DNA of 64,000 bases from Pieris napi (Eukaryota > Arthropoda > Insecta > Lepidoptera > Pieridae): the NCBI RefSeq assembly GCF_905475465.1, contig NC_062256.1, positions 6,643,662 through 6,707,661 of the forward strand. The letters run 5' to 3'. Under the pieces are notes generated by a model that saw only the letters and a program-made list of their open reading frames with translations, ran no database searches and was not told the DNA's origin. Made by a program: the position numbers and the translations under genes. Positions 44,295 to 54,830 of the stretch are shown here, one piece after another; the first letter of the stretch is position 1; each line of letters starts with the position of its first letter.

Positions 44295-44466
44295 TTCGTT
44301 CCCATACTCCTCCGAAACGGTTACCGATTCTTATGAATTTTTTAATGCATATTCAGTAGGTCTGAGAATCGGCTACTACCTATCTTTCAAACCCCTAAAT
44401 GTTAAGGGTGGTCCGGTCCACTCCTAGTTTTTTTTGTTTTTCATATACAATTTATTGTTTTTATTT
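44291..44466 (-). repeat. Family A repeat, right part, with right target duplication
   Basis: 44,291-44,413 repeats 37,773-37,895 exactly. From 44,414 the family A repeat continues (cggtccactcctagtttttt), showing the original, uninterrupted target. It is cut on the right by the next TIR element. Confidence 0.9.
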
Positions 44467-44805
44467 TGACGTGATAACGTCTTTAAAATCGTTTTAGTCG
44501 GGTGACATGTTCAGAAACTTGTGTCACACCAAAACCTCAAGAGCGCGATCGCAGGTATAACGAGAGAGAGACGGACCGATCTCCCGTCTCATCTCGAGCG
44601 CTGCCAGTCATTCCGTGAATGTATGAAGAAAAATGTATATCATAGTCGAATAAGTAAACTTGTCATTTTACACCCGAAATTTATCATCAAAAGTGTGAAT
44701 AAAACGATAGATGTAATTTAAAATTTGAAAAAAATTTTATCTTCATTAATTCCTTACTTCCCAAAAACTTTTATCACCAATAAGACGTTATCACGTAAAC
44801 ATCTT
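44467..44805. mobile_element. Family J TIR element (ACGTGATAACGTCTT ends)
   Basis: The left end acgtgataacgtcttt is matched by aagacgttatcacgt at 44,783-44,798. The interior has gtcgggtgacatgttcagaa, gagagagacggaccgatctc and gctgccagtcattccgtgaa, a repeat I recognise as frequent in Lepidoptera. Non-autonomous. A relative with cognate ends is at 58,525. Confidence 0.75.
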
Positions 44806-44971
44806 TTTCGTAATCATTTTTTTGTTAATTACAATCTTATGACTCGAACTCTGAGGTTTGTATAGAGAAAAATTCACAGAAAAAGTTTTCATTCCAGAAA
44901 ATCGAACAGTCTCTAAGGTAGCATAGCAAAATGTTCCATGTTGGTATGTACTAAAAAGGTAGGCTAAGTAA

Positions 44972-45030
44972 ACGACCTCAGGGATGAAAGTCGCACGCTG
45001 AAGCCACTAGGCCAACACTGCTCTCTCTCC
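44972..45030 (-). mobile_element. SINE-B head fragment
   Basis: cgacctcagggatgaaagtc, gcacgctgaagccactaggc and caacactgctct form the reverse SINE-B head only. Confidence 0.75.
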
Positions 45031-45309
45031 TTCTCTCTCGCGAATAATATTTAACTTTAATATTTTTCCGCTTAGCTTTCATATGAAAATTTCGTATTAT
45101 ATATTTCACTAGCAATTAAGAGTATGGCAGTGGGTCCGAGGAAGGAAGAGGGTGAGAGCGGAAGTCAGTGAGGGGCCAAGTATGTGAGTAATAGGAGATG
45201 CACAATTAAGATTTTCCTACCAAATTGAAGACTGTGATTTCCGAAATTTCAAAATATTCCTTATCATATATTTATGACTTATTTAGTTAGTTGGGTCTTA
45301 AAGTCGGTG

Positions 45310-45505
45310 GTCTTTGTCAAACTCAAACTCAAAATAACTTTATTCATATAGGTAAACAAGTACACTTATGAACGTCAGAAAAGAAGTTAAATTAATTCTA
45401 AATTTACATTTACTACCAGTTTGCAAGTCAAGGTCGTAGAGCGGGCAAGATGAACTGGCAAGAAACTTTCCGCCACTATTTTTAATCGCTAAGTTTTGAG
45501 TCATA
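45310..45505 (-). mobile_element. CR1-type LINE 3' UTR fragment
   Basis: tttattcatataggtaaaca, agtacacttatgaacgtcag, tttactaccagtttgcaagt and gaactggcaagaaactttcc are the reverse of the tail at 28,380-28,540. Confidence 0.8.
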
Positions 45506-45651
45506 CAAATTGTTTGAACCATATATAAATATAATAATATGTCTATTACAAATCGGCTGCAAATGAAAATATATCAATGCGATTTATATGATGTCGTGGT
45601 AGGTAATGACTGATTTATGAATGTTAAGGGCATACCCGATTAGTATGTCTA

Positions 45652-45699
45652 ATCTTCATTATCTCTAGTAAACAATGAACTTACTAGAGATAATGAAGA
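45652..45699. repeat. Perfect 19-bp hairpin, 9-base loop
   Basis: tcttcattatctctagtaa (45,653-45,671) and its exact inverse (45,681-45,699) around acaatgaac. It may be a foldback remnant; a pre-miRNA is possible but the stem is short. Confidence 0.75.
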
Positions 45700-46202
45700 C
45701 TTAACTTAACAGGTTAAGTAACCGTTAACTATAATAACGACTGCTTAAAGAATCGTTTTATGGTAATTCCAATACCTCAGTTAACCTACCAACGTACCTT
45801 GTAAACTCATACTAATACGTGTTTAGTTATAAATAAAAATACCGCGAATAAATTGTGTTTGATTGGAAAATCGTGCACAAATATTTGTCCTTTTCAACTC
45901 AACAGTAGAAAGGCTTGAAACGAGTCGACTCGAATTAAAATATTTTAAGCAGGCCATGAATATGCGAAGACACGGCTCTCGGCGGCAGTTAACGATTTTC
46001 ACGTTTTTGCTAATTGCAAATGTGAACGAACACTTACGCTAAATGTAATTGCTTTTAGTCATCCGATATTATTTTTACGCGAGTGTTTGGTAGCGGTTGT
46101 TGGAAAGATGTGATGAAACACTTTGTTTGAAGCTAGGTATCAACTGGCAAATCGTTTAAATCATGAGCTAACAGAAAATTACTGTTGTTGTTGCGATACT
46201 GC
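45700..46202. other. Apparently unique DNA
   Basis: 45,900-46,120 is GC-richer and not shared with other parts of the window. No exon or RNA gene recognised. Confidence 0.35.
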
Positions 46203-46408
46203 ACTGCGATTCTGTAACTCACTTTTCGAACTCACACAGCGGTTTTCGCATCGGCGGTCGCTCGGCGGTTCTGAAAAGGTGGGAGCTTGTAGTTTATTGT
46301 TTATCAGAATGCCAAATCATAAAATGACTGCTTCACGACTGATTTGAGAGCGACCGCCGATGCGAAAACCGCTGTGTGAGTTCGAAAAGTGAGTTACAGA
46401 ATCGCAGG
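46203..46408. mobile_element. Family H TIR MITE, complete
   Basis: Inverted repeats of about 60 bp with near-perfect match: ctgcgattctgtaactcact at 46,203 onward and its inverse ending cagaatcgcag at 46,408. Spacer of about 85 bp with gaatgccaaatcataaaatg. Half copy at 35,048-35,158. Confidence 0.85.
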
Positions 46409-46639
46409 GCTGGACTAACAAAAACTAACTTTACTCATTTATGGGTTCTCAAATCTAAGTAACAACCTATTGGATATTAACGGAAACGAGAATACTCGTA
46501 TAACAATTTATGACTGTATGAAAAACTAAAGGGTTATCAAAACTGACGTTTTACAATTGATTGTCTTCAGTTGTAAGATGATTGTTAAGATTGTTAAGAT
46601 CACAATTTTAGACAATTTGTAATATAATAATAAAACATT
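46409..46639. other. Unassigned AT-rich DNA
   Basis: Nothing recognised. Confidence 0.35.
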
Positions 46640-46910
46640 TTAATAATAATATATAAATATCTCGTTTATTTCGTAATCCTACATAAGTAAACAAAAAACA
46701 ATAACTAACCTTAAAATATAATAACTAAAACATATTATTAAAAGGAGCCCATTCAAGATACTGGCAGCGTTCCCCCTTTGAATAACTAGACTAATTCTTT
46801 GTCCGAGGTAGCTGCCAGCTCTTCGGTCTCCTGTGATGTCGACTAAACTATTTCCTTAAAAAGCCTTATAGCGCTAGGACCCCCGGACTAAGGGTCTCAA
46901 CACCGAATGG
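46640..46910 (-). pseudogene. LINE ORF C-terminus plus 3' UTR (TGD-type family)
   Basis: The reverse of the copy at 3,845-4,185: caacaccgaatg, cctgtgatgtcgactaaact, gaggtagctgccagctctt and tggcagcgttccccctttga, with the 3' UTR to the left. The minus translation carries the DITGD.R.GSYLGQ motif in slightly decayed form. Confidence 0.75.
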
Positions 46911-46983
46911 GTTATTAATACAAATAATTTAGGATTATTTTATTTATATTTTTATACGACTGATTGACCGTATTTTTATAATA

Positions 46984-47413
46984 AACTAGCTGGCCTGGCG
47001 AACATCGTACCGCCTAACAGTCGATTCTTTATTTTTTTAAATACTTATTCTGCTCAGCGGGACACCGGTCTAGCTAAGATAATAAAAAGAAAGCTGTTGA
47101 TAAGACAACAAATACATTATGAAAAAAATAAAAATTTACCTTCCCGGAACCCCTCCACTAACACTTGAACTTTATGATATGGTATTAAAGTTCAAATTGA
47201 CTTTTAAGTATTATTACGAATATTATGTATGGGAATATAGAAAAGTGTTGTTTTTAGACTTTTTCACTCAATTTTTTAAATTTTTCTCTCCGTAAGAACC
47301 ATCCTCGTACTTCAAAGAATATTATAAAAAAAGAATTGGCCAAATCGGTCAAGCCGTTTTCATGTTATGTCGTGACAACGGAAAATGGGTTTCATTTTTA
47401 TATATATATAGAT
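46984..47413 (+). repeat. Family B interspersed repeat
   Basis: Matches 24,363-24,772 along its length and keeps a segment (cgattctttatttttttaaa) shortened in that copy. Ends gccgttttcatgttatgtcg ... tatatatata. Confidence 0.85.
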
Positions 47414-47833
47414 AAATCTGAATGTACCACTTTCTTTGCAAAATGATGTAATAATACAAAATATTACATGGCGAAGTACTGGTAGTTTCTAGATAGAAAG
47501 TCTTATACGCTTCATCAACGTTAATCAAAATCGAAGTGCGATTCCCTGTATAGTGCAGTTTCGACTCTTGAGAAGCTACGGTCTTTTCAAGAGCGATTAA
47601 GGTTGGATTGAGGCGAGCAGAGCCGTATCTATTCAATTAATGAAGTTCGAGACAGGTTTGCTAATCTGTACTGTATACGCCCGTAATTTTATTTACACAT
47701 AGAGAAAATAAATTCCACGTAACACCTTCACACTGTGTCTACTGACTTATTTCACTTATAAAATGAGGTGGTTTGTTTGAATGAACGTGATAAATACAGG
47801 TTCGAAGGCATATCTATTTTTTTCTCTTTTTTT
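47414..47833. other. Unassigned DNA
   Basis: 47,430-47,640 contains a 95-codon minus ORF with no recognised domain. Otherwise nothing seen. Confidence 0.35.
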
Positions 47834-48275
47834 GAAGTGAAACTTCTTTATCGGGGTTGGAAAAAAATTTAGTGTAACATTTTTTCGTTACGCGTCACAT
47901 TTTTCCGTTACGCGCCATGTTTTTTTTGAAGTCAAACTTCTTTATCGGCTTTGGAATGAAAGTTCTTTATCGACGTATGGGAGAAATTTTGTAGCAAATC
48001 GTCACGTCTTTCGGTTACGCACCATCTTTTTCTTGTCCCTACCACGGTTGATCCGAAGAGAATCGAAGCCATTAATAACAAAAATATATAATAACGATAA
48101 CAATGATAGTAATAATTGTATTTGTATTCATGTCTATGATAATAAAAGCCTTTTGTTAAACTTTATTTAACCAATTTCAATAAGTTGCAGATAGTAGATC
48201 ATTTTTCGAAAAATAAGGTCATAAAGAAGTTTCACTTCTTACGTGTGTACACCTAGTACACGCACATATTTTTTT
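47834..48275 (-). mobile_element. Family F element, reverse copy 1 of a close pair
   Basis: The left end has repeated gaagtgaaacttctttatcg and cgttacgcgccatg units. The middle has ctaccacggttgatccgaag. The right end has aaagaagtttcacttcttac and gtacacgcaca. Very similar to 49,215-49,760. Confidence 0.7.
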
Positions 48276-48279
48276 TATG

Positions 48280-48500
48280 GCTCTGGCACGGTTAGTGCAT
48301 TAGCCAGCGTCAAGTATAAGATTTTATAATTCGTGCTTGCCTTAGAAATTCGACTGTGTCTTCCATATACGGTTTAAGCACAACCCTCCCAAAGGCCGAG
48401 AACAAATTTAAATTAAATTAAAACTTGCCCTCGAACCGGGAATCGAACCTGGTACCCCTCACCTAGCTGCCACTTAATAAGACCGATCTCTTTTCGACAG
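48280..48500 (-). mobile_element. SINE-C, tRNA-derived, reverse
   Basis: On the minus strand the head carries gtggcagctaggtgaggggt and the B box ggttcgattcccggttcgag. The tail ends ggctaatgcactaaccgtgc and cagagccataaaaaaa. It is inserted beside the family F element, with its A tail at 48,270-48,280. It is not a working tRNA gene. Confidence 0.7.
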
Positions 48501-48706
48501 ACACAAAATGACATGCGTAGGAGCAATGGCGTTCCTGTCAGCTGCCATTGTCATTATGTCATAGCTTATAAATTAAAAACATGAAAGTCAAATTTGGAAT
48601 TGTCAGTAAAAGTTTGTTAGTTATGTATTCCTGCGCCATTAATTTTTCCTCACTCCTCTGACTGCTTCTCTTTATTCTATAACTATCTCATTCCGCTATA
48701 TATAAA

Positions 48707-48960
48707 ATTCAAAATCATGTATTCATTTAGGTAACACAATGTACACTTATGAAGGTCAATAAAGAAATACATAAAGAATGCTTAGTGCTTATAATTTTAC
48801 ATTTACTGCCAGTTCTCAAATCAAGGGCGTAGAACGGACGAGAAGAACTGGCAATAAACTCTCCACCACTCTTTTTAATTGCCAAGTTTTTTGTTTTGCA
48901 AAATGTTTGTAAGGAGCTGCAACCATTACACCATGTTCCACGTGATATCTTAAGTAATTA
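48707..48960 (-). mobile_element. CR1-type LINE 3' end
   Basis: ggtaacacaatgtacactta, actgccagttctcaaatcaa, gggcgtagaacggacgagaa and gtaaggagctgcaaccatta match the reverse of 59,360-59,600, including part of the region before the stop. Confidence 0.8.
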
Positions 48961-49214
48961 ATAATAAAAAAAAGGAAAGATTTGTCCTCTATCAGCAGTA
49001 CATTCTCGTGGGTCATCTCTAATAAATATATAAACCATCTATTGTACTTTCAGTAATACTATATGCATCTCTTTGAATTCTACCAAGATTTTTTAGCCAA
49101 ACAATTTGAATTTAATAATAGACGAATTCGGAGCCAATACAATTTAATGATTTTCGAAGATATACTTAATCTTATCTTTAAAATATTAAGTTGACGTTAG
49201 TTAAATGTTTAATT
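48961..49214. other. Unassigned DNA
   Basis: Nothing recognised. Confidence 0.35.
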
Positions 49215-49760
49215 TCTTTTTGAAGTGAAACTTCAAATTCGCGTCACATTTTTCCGTTACGCGCCATCTTTTGAAGTGAAACTTATTTATCGACGTATGG
49301 GAGAAATTTTGTAGCAGGTTACGCGCCATGTTGCTTTTTGAAGTCAAACTTCTTTATCGGCGTTGGAAAAAAATTTACACACATTTGTCACATTTTTCGG
49401 TTACGCGCCATCTTTTTCTTGTCCCTACCACGGTTGATCCGAAGAGATTCGAAGCCATTAGTAACAAAAATATATAACAACGATAACAATGATAGTAATA
49501 CTAATAATTATATTACAATTAATGAAATTCTGTAATAATCTTAGTACTACATAGTAGTACAGTAATAAGTTAAAATGAAATAATTGAATTTGTATTCATG
49601 TCTATGATTATAAAAGCCTTTTGTTAAACTTTATCTAATTTAACTTTATTTAAAAAATTTCTGTAAAGTTGCATATAGTAGATCATTTTTCGAAAAATAA
49701 GGTCATAAAGAAGTTTCACTTCTTACGTGTGTACACCAGTACATGCACACATTTTTTTTT
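49215..49760 (-). mobile_element. Family F element, reverse copy 2 of a close pair
   Basis: Same order as 47,834-48,275: gaagtgaaacttcaaattcg, cgttacgcgccatc, ctaccacggttgatccgaag, tgtattcatgtctatgatta, aaagaagtttcacttcttac. An extra stretch of about 90 bp lies around 49,500-49,590. The 65-codon ORF inside is not credible. Confidence 0.7.
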
Positions 49761-50269
49761 TATCTATTCTACTTATGTCTTCTGCTTCATATATTTTGTT
49801 AAACAACCTGTTTTGGCTTTGTATATTGTCAAAGTGTTTTCTTTTATGATATGGAAATGTTTCTGTAAGATTACGTATATAGATCAATTAACAGGTTCCT
49901 AATTTTCAAATACGATACAACTATAGTTTTCCAATAGCCCCGTTTTAAAGTTAGTGGATTAACTGTATCCAATTAATTGATATACGACTTGCACAGCGAC
50001 GGAATAGGTGCAGAAACAAAGGTAGGAAAGCCTCTAATACCGAAGTCGGTGTTGCTTTGCACAGCAGAGATTACTGGATTAAGGCACTGTGCCAGGGGAT
50101 TCATCAGACAAGCAATAAGCGGTGCCAGTCAATAAATACTAAGCTAATTGTCATTACGTTACACAAAGCTTTGAAGTTATAACAAATGTTTAGGTCGTTT
50201 AATATTTATTTCACAGTTCTGTCTTATAAAATGTGTGTATATAGGCCATACTGACCTATATTGTGTTAT
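49761..50269. other. Unassigned DNA
   Basis: No repeat shared in the window and no gene recognised. Confidence 0.35.
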
Positions 50270-50758
50270 TAAAAAAAAGGGTGCGTGTACTTATGTACGC
50301 GCGGAAGAAGTTATACTTCTTTGGCATTATTAAAAATAAAATAATTAATTACAATTAAATAATCAAACACTGGAAAAGGAGTCATTATAGTCAATAAAGT
50401 TTAGTTTACATTTGAAAAATTAAATAAATAAATATTTATTAATATTATATTTATTATTATTTTCTAACATTAATTAGTATTGATTTAAATATTCAATTTA
50501 AATCACTTCTGATTATAATTCAGACGCACATATAAAATTCGCACTTGTATAATGAAAACACGTGTTTTAACTGTAGAAACTCAAAGCATGTGGATAAATA
50601 TTATAAATATAAATACACAGTGAACAGAGGCGGCGTGCGTGCCAACATGCGCCACTAACTTCATTCTGTTAATTTTGTGTCACGGAGCGCGCGCATCGTA
50701 AAATTTCACTCTCATCAATTTTTCATAACGCGCCTAGAGAAGTATAACTTCAAAAATA
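50270..50758 (+). mobile_element. Family F element, long copy
   Basis: Starts gggtgcgtgtacttatgtac, gaagttatacttctttggca. Shares aaacactggaaaaggagtca and gtgtcacggagcgcgcgcat with 7,634-8,030. Ends cgcctagagaagtataactt. It has about 90 bp more than that copy in the middle. A 26-bp SINE-B head scrap follows at 50,760-50,785. Confidence 0.75.
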
Positions 50759-50785
50759 AAAGAGCAGTGTTGGCCAAGGGGCTTC

Positions 50786-51221
50786 CTAGTAAATACGGGA
50801 AATGTGATTAATTTATTTTTTTGATGTTTCTGGTCTTAGCATAATTAATAACAAAACCAATATACTTAGAACGAAGAGATTTATTTTACATGATCTATAT
50901 TCATTTCAGTTCAATATGAGAAATTGTAGGAAAGTTACCATTAAAATATGTATGGACAATAATGTATAGCGACATCTGTATAAAATTTATCTTTCGAGAA
51001 CAGGTATAAAGCTATCCGGCTAAAGTGGGCTTTCGGAAAAATTCTGAAACACTATTAAATATTCGGACATAAAATCTGAATCCGGAAAGCAATCTCGCCA
51101 AATGGGCACCGCTTAGCAGCCCATTCCGCCTTCTCGATGCATTTCCGAGTGGAAATTACAATCATTTGTCGAAAGACCGATGAAAACGGTGTTAAATCTT
51201 ATAAATTTATATTTAATACTA
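50786..51221. other. Unassigned DNA
   Basis: 51,000-51,200 is a GC-richer, apparently unique stretch. No exon recognised. Confidence 0.35.
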
Positions 51222-51597
51222 GCAGACCGGCCAAGCGTTGCTGTGGCTAAGGTTTTTGTTATATTACAGTTGCAAACTATTCAAGGGAAACGGTAGGAGA
51301 ACACCAGTCATGGGGACCACCATGCTTTATTGGTGGTTATGCCATTAAATTGTAGTTTATGTGAAACGTTGGTACTTTCAACACAGCGCCATCTGTTGGA
51401 ATTGTGACTGTCAAATAATAAACAAATATTTTGCAATAAAATAATATTGCGGGTATAAATTGAGATGTAAGCTATCCTATCTTTTAAGTTAGATCAAACT
51501 GCACATGGTGTGCAAATTTGATTGATATCGGTTCGGTAGTTTAGGAGTCCATAGCGGACAAACAACGTGACACGTAATTTATATATATTAAGATATT
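51222..51597 (+). repeat. Family D interspersed repeat
   Basis: Starts actagcagaccggccaagcg, then gctgtggctaaggtttttgt, ggttatgccattaaattgta, cagcgccatctgttggaatt and ggttcggtagtttaggagtc, ending acgtaatttatatatattaa. The overall plan is like families A to C. Reverse partial copy at 12,850. Confidence 0.8.
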
Positions 51598-52235
51598 TAA
51601 TATATATTTATTAACTGCGTATCCATTCGTATCAGTCCGCTGAGTGTGTTTGTGACGCAACCACTAAGTGTGTGTAACTAATCACCAGTTAAGAAAACAT
51701 ACAAGAACTTTCTTAATACGCTCGAAGTGTAATCAATGTTTATTGGAATCATTCAATCACTTAGTACATATAAAAAAAATAGGTAAGAAAAATATATAAT
51801 TTTAGATTATATTTTTTTAAGAAATATAAAAAATATATAAAAAAAAATATTTTATTTATTTATTTATTTGTTATGAGAGTAATTTTTAAATTATCTTATG
51901 TGTGGTATAGGTCAACTATGAGCTACTGATCTATTGTGATCTTATTAATGGCCTATCGTTTATTAGCGATTTCAAGTACGACATTGAAAGCCTTCACCAT
52001 TGTTGCTCTGTTCTGCAGATTTATGTAATGTTTTAATGGAATATTCAGGGTTACATTTCCGGTAAAACGTTTGACACACTAAATACTGGTAGTACTGATC
52101 TATAATAAAAAAAAACGGTCTTAATGTTGTTCGTTATTCCATGTTAATTTATGGTAATTTGTACACATTAAAAGGAGTGTTTATTCATTTTAAACTATTC
52201 CTTTGTTTGGATTGATAGGACTACGAACTTTTTTT
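51598..52235. other. Very AT-rich DNA
   Basis: Includes a TTTA microsatellite at about 51,850-51,870. No feature otherwise. Confidence 0.4.
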
Positions 52236-52440
52236 TTTTTAGAGTAACTTTATTTCTCATAAGAATTGCATACTAAATTCACTTAATGAATATGTAAAAC
52301 TACGATTAAAAATTAGAGCGCACAGATGTAGGTACGTATATAAAATAACAAAACAAAACAGAAACAAAAATGTGGGTAGACATAATAAACTTGATCAGTC
52401 AACCAAGCAAAACATAGATGTTCGAATTTGATTTTTTTCA
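52236..52440 (-). repeat. Repeat shared with 5.2-5.7 kb
   Basis: A T run, then gagtaactttatttctcata, agagcgcacagatgtaggta, gggtagacataataaacttg and acatagatgttcgaatttga. The initial T run fits a reverse LINE tail. Here the repeat is uninterrupted. Confidence 0.6.
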
Positions 52441-53104
52441 TACTTCATACTATTATCATATCATTCTATTTTATTAATTCATACTTGAAACCATTTATTT
52501 CTCATATATCTTTTATTTATGAGACTTCAAAAATTATAATAATATAAACACTGAGTAGATCAATACCTTCTCATGCTTTCTTTCGCATTCTACGCAATGT
52601 CAATTAAATAAACACAAAAGTTGATAAATAGAATGTCTTGACATGAGACTTCTACGATTTAAAGTAATCTCAATGCTACGCAGACAAGTTCAAGTAAACA
52701 AACCATACTTTAAGACTTCCTGTGCTTCGCTGCGAAGTGCGTCGTTAGTATAACCTGTTGTAGGACAAATCAAATTAGAGGTAGGGTACCTTACTATCAC
52801 ATTATATTTTTATAAGGCCCTTACAGGTAGAATATATAACACAGAGATTGGGGCTGCGAGTGCCAAATAATCACACTCCGCGTGGTAAGCGGTCATAATT
52901 GCTTGCAGTGCCTTGAGCGCGTACGAGCTTACTCAGAGAAGCGAAATTTACGCGTGTCTTGCGCACCCTGAATATTATTGCATGCGAGACGGATATATAC
53001 ACTGGCTGAATTCACAAGAATTGCATTATGTATTTAAAATTAGTTATATAAAGGTTTTGGTTTTTAAATGTTTCTTGTTTTGTTTATATTATGTTCTTAG
53101 TTTA
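52441..53104. other. Unassigned DNA
   Basis: A 65-codon ORF at 52,913-53,110 lies in a GC-richer patch (52,840-52,980) but has no recognised domain. Confidence 0.3.
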
Positions 53105-53360
53105 ATTTAGATAGTTAGATAGATAGTACCGGTGACTTCAGAGCTGGTGCGTTCCTCGCTCAACGAATAAGTATCGCAATACAGCGAGGAAATTCTGCCA
53201 GCGTTAAAGGACAAAATTTTTAAATTTGTTTAAATTTTCTTTTTATTATTTTTTAATTATTTTTTAATTATTTTTATTATTACTAAGTAGGTTAAGAAAA
53301 TTGTAAATACTGTATATTTGATTATGTTTAGGTTTTAATAAACGATATATTGTTTAATTT
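53105..53360 (+). pseudogene. LINE ORF C-terminus plus 3' UTR (TGD-type family)
   Basis: The frame near 53,117-53,215 reads DSTGDFRAGAFLAQRISIAI, then QRGNSASVKG, the cleanest copy of this motif in the window. The 3' UTR follows: aagtaggttaagaaaattgt, aaatactgtatat. Confidence 0.75.
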
Positions 53361-53565
53361 TTATAATAAGACATTATTTATTGTAATAGTATTAGTAATT
53401 ATTACTATAAGTTACTGTAAAAATAGAAATAAATATTAATATTTTTTTTGTATTACTTTAGATTTAGGGTGTATATATTATATTATATATATATGTTTTT
53501 TATATAACATTTGGTTCTGCACTTCTCGCACGCATCATGTTTCTTTTTTTTTTAGTTTTTCTCTT
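53361..53565. other. AT-rich DNA, TA-rich
   Basis: tatattatattatatatata near 53,470-53,495. Nothing else. Confidence 0.4.
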
Positions 53566-53695
53566 TAACTAGGGTTGCCTGGAAGAGATCGCTTATTAGC
53601 GATAAGGCCGCCCGTTGCATCCCTTATATTTTTTATGTATTGTGTTTCTTTTATTTGCAACGAAGTGTAAATAAATAAAAAATAAAAAAAAAAAA
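53566..53695 (+). mobile_element. LINE 3' UTR fragment with poly(A)
   Basis: gggttgcctggaagagatcg, cttattagcgataaggccgc and ccgttgcatcccttatattt, ending in an A-rich tail. This is a very common lepidopteran LINE terminus. Confidence 0.75.
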
Positions 53696-54089
53696 AATAC
53701 ATTTTGGGGACGATATTGCTATTTCACAAACTGCTTTCTCATTACCTACAACTTCTTTAAATTCGAATCGTCCATAAATCCGATAATAAAAGAGATCCCT
53801 ACAATCAAATCGAGAAAGTAAAGCTTATTGCTGTGAATCGTAAGAAGTATCGAGATAAAAGGGTTTGCGACTATGAATATAAATATTGTAGAATATTGGA
53901 CACATTTCGTTAAGCATACTTGTCGTGAGCGAATTCGATATTTGAAATGATTTTTGACCCTATACAAGCTATTACAAGTTATACAAGTATTTCAGTTTTA
54001 GTTTAAATCAAAATCAGATTACAGTAAAAACTGCCGTTACCGAAGAAGGTAGACCTTATAGTCACTACTATATGGAATCTCACTAGATT
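53696..54089. other. Unassigned DNA
   Basis: Nothing recognised. Confidence 0.35.
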
Positions 54090-54265
54090 CCATTCTGCCC
54101 GTCGATTGAGCAACCAGCGACGGCCCAAGCCAAGGTCCGAATCTCGCAGGAGATGCCCTTGCGCTAGTCGCGGGAACTGCCCATTCCGGCTGAGCTACAA
54201 TTGCCAAAACAGCCCGAGCTTAGCTGTCAAGGTCCCTAACAGCGAGATTACATTTCAATTAAAAT
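54090..54265. repeat. Repeat shared with 22.1 kb
   Basis: actgcccattccggctgagc, caaaacagcccgagcttagc and cctaacagcgagattacatt match 22,140-22,235, here with one rather than four gcccattc units. The GC-rich left part (cgattgagcaaccagcgacg) may belong to the same element. Confidence 0.65.
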
Positions 54266-54646
54266 AAAATTACAGTTGTAGTACTTGACCTACTTTTTAA
54301 TATAAAAGCTAACATATGGGTAAAGTTACATTAATTAAAGCGTAGTTTTCAATAAATTTCCAGCATGGATCTGTATCCACGCTAAGTGCTAACACTAATT
54401 ACTGCTATAATGACATCAGTTTTTCTTCCTCTAGCAATTGGAAATGCGGGTACCTTGGTTGGGTAGAAAAGTATCTTTAAAATGAGGGTATTCGTTGAAT
54501 ACATACAATCACTCGGTTGAAGATATCAACTGAAATCATTTTCTAAGTAATTATTGTAATATGTTTTTAGATTGTCAAGTTCAAGTACTTTAATCAGGGT
54601 TCTATAATCAAATCTATACTCTATAATAAAGAGTATAATCCTTAGC
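54266..54646. other. Unassigned DNA
   Basis: Nothing recognised. Confidence 0.35.
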
Positions 54647-54830
54647 AAGTCTCATCCCTGAGGTCGTAGGTTCGATCCCCGGCTGTGCGAATTTCTCTCT
54701 GCGCATTTAACATTCTCGAACACGAAGAAACCGGCATACCTTTACTGAAAAACTGCTTAATTCATGCCTTTTAGAAAAATGCCCACGACACATACAGAAA
54801 TCTGTGACCTAAAGAGTTGTATAAAATACA
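54647..54830 (+). mobile_element. SINE-B, shortened copy
   Basis: ctcatccctgaggtcgtagg, ttcgatccccggctgtgcga (good B box), gaagaaaccggcatac and acatacagaaatctgtgacc. The A-box part and sections of the middle are missing. Confidence 0.8.

Noticed and set aside
37773..44413. Reading the identical 123-bp flanks as long terminal repeats of an LTR retrotransposon
   Set aside because: The internal proteins are LINE-type (APE endonuclease, RNase H after RT), there is a poly(A) tail, the flank is part of another repeat family, and it lacks TG..CA ends and a primer-binding site.
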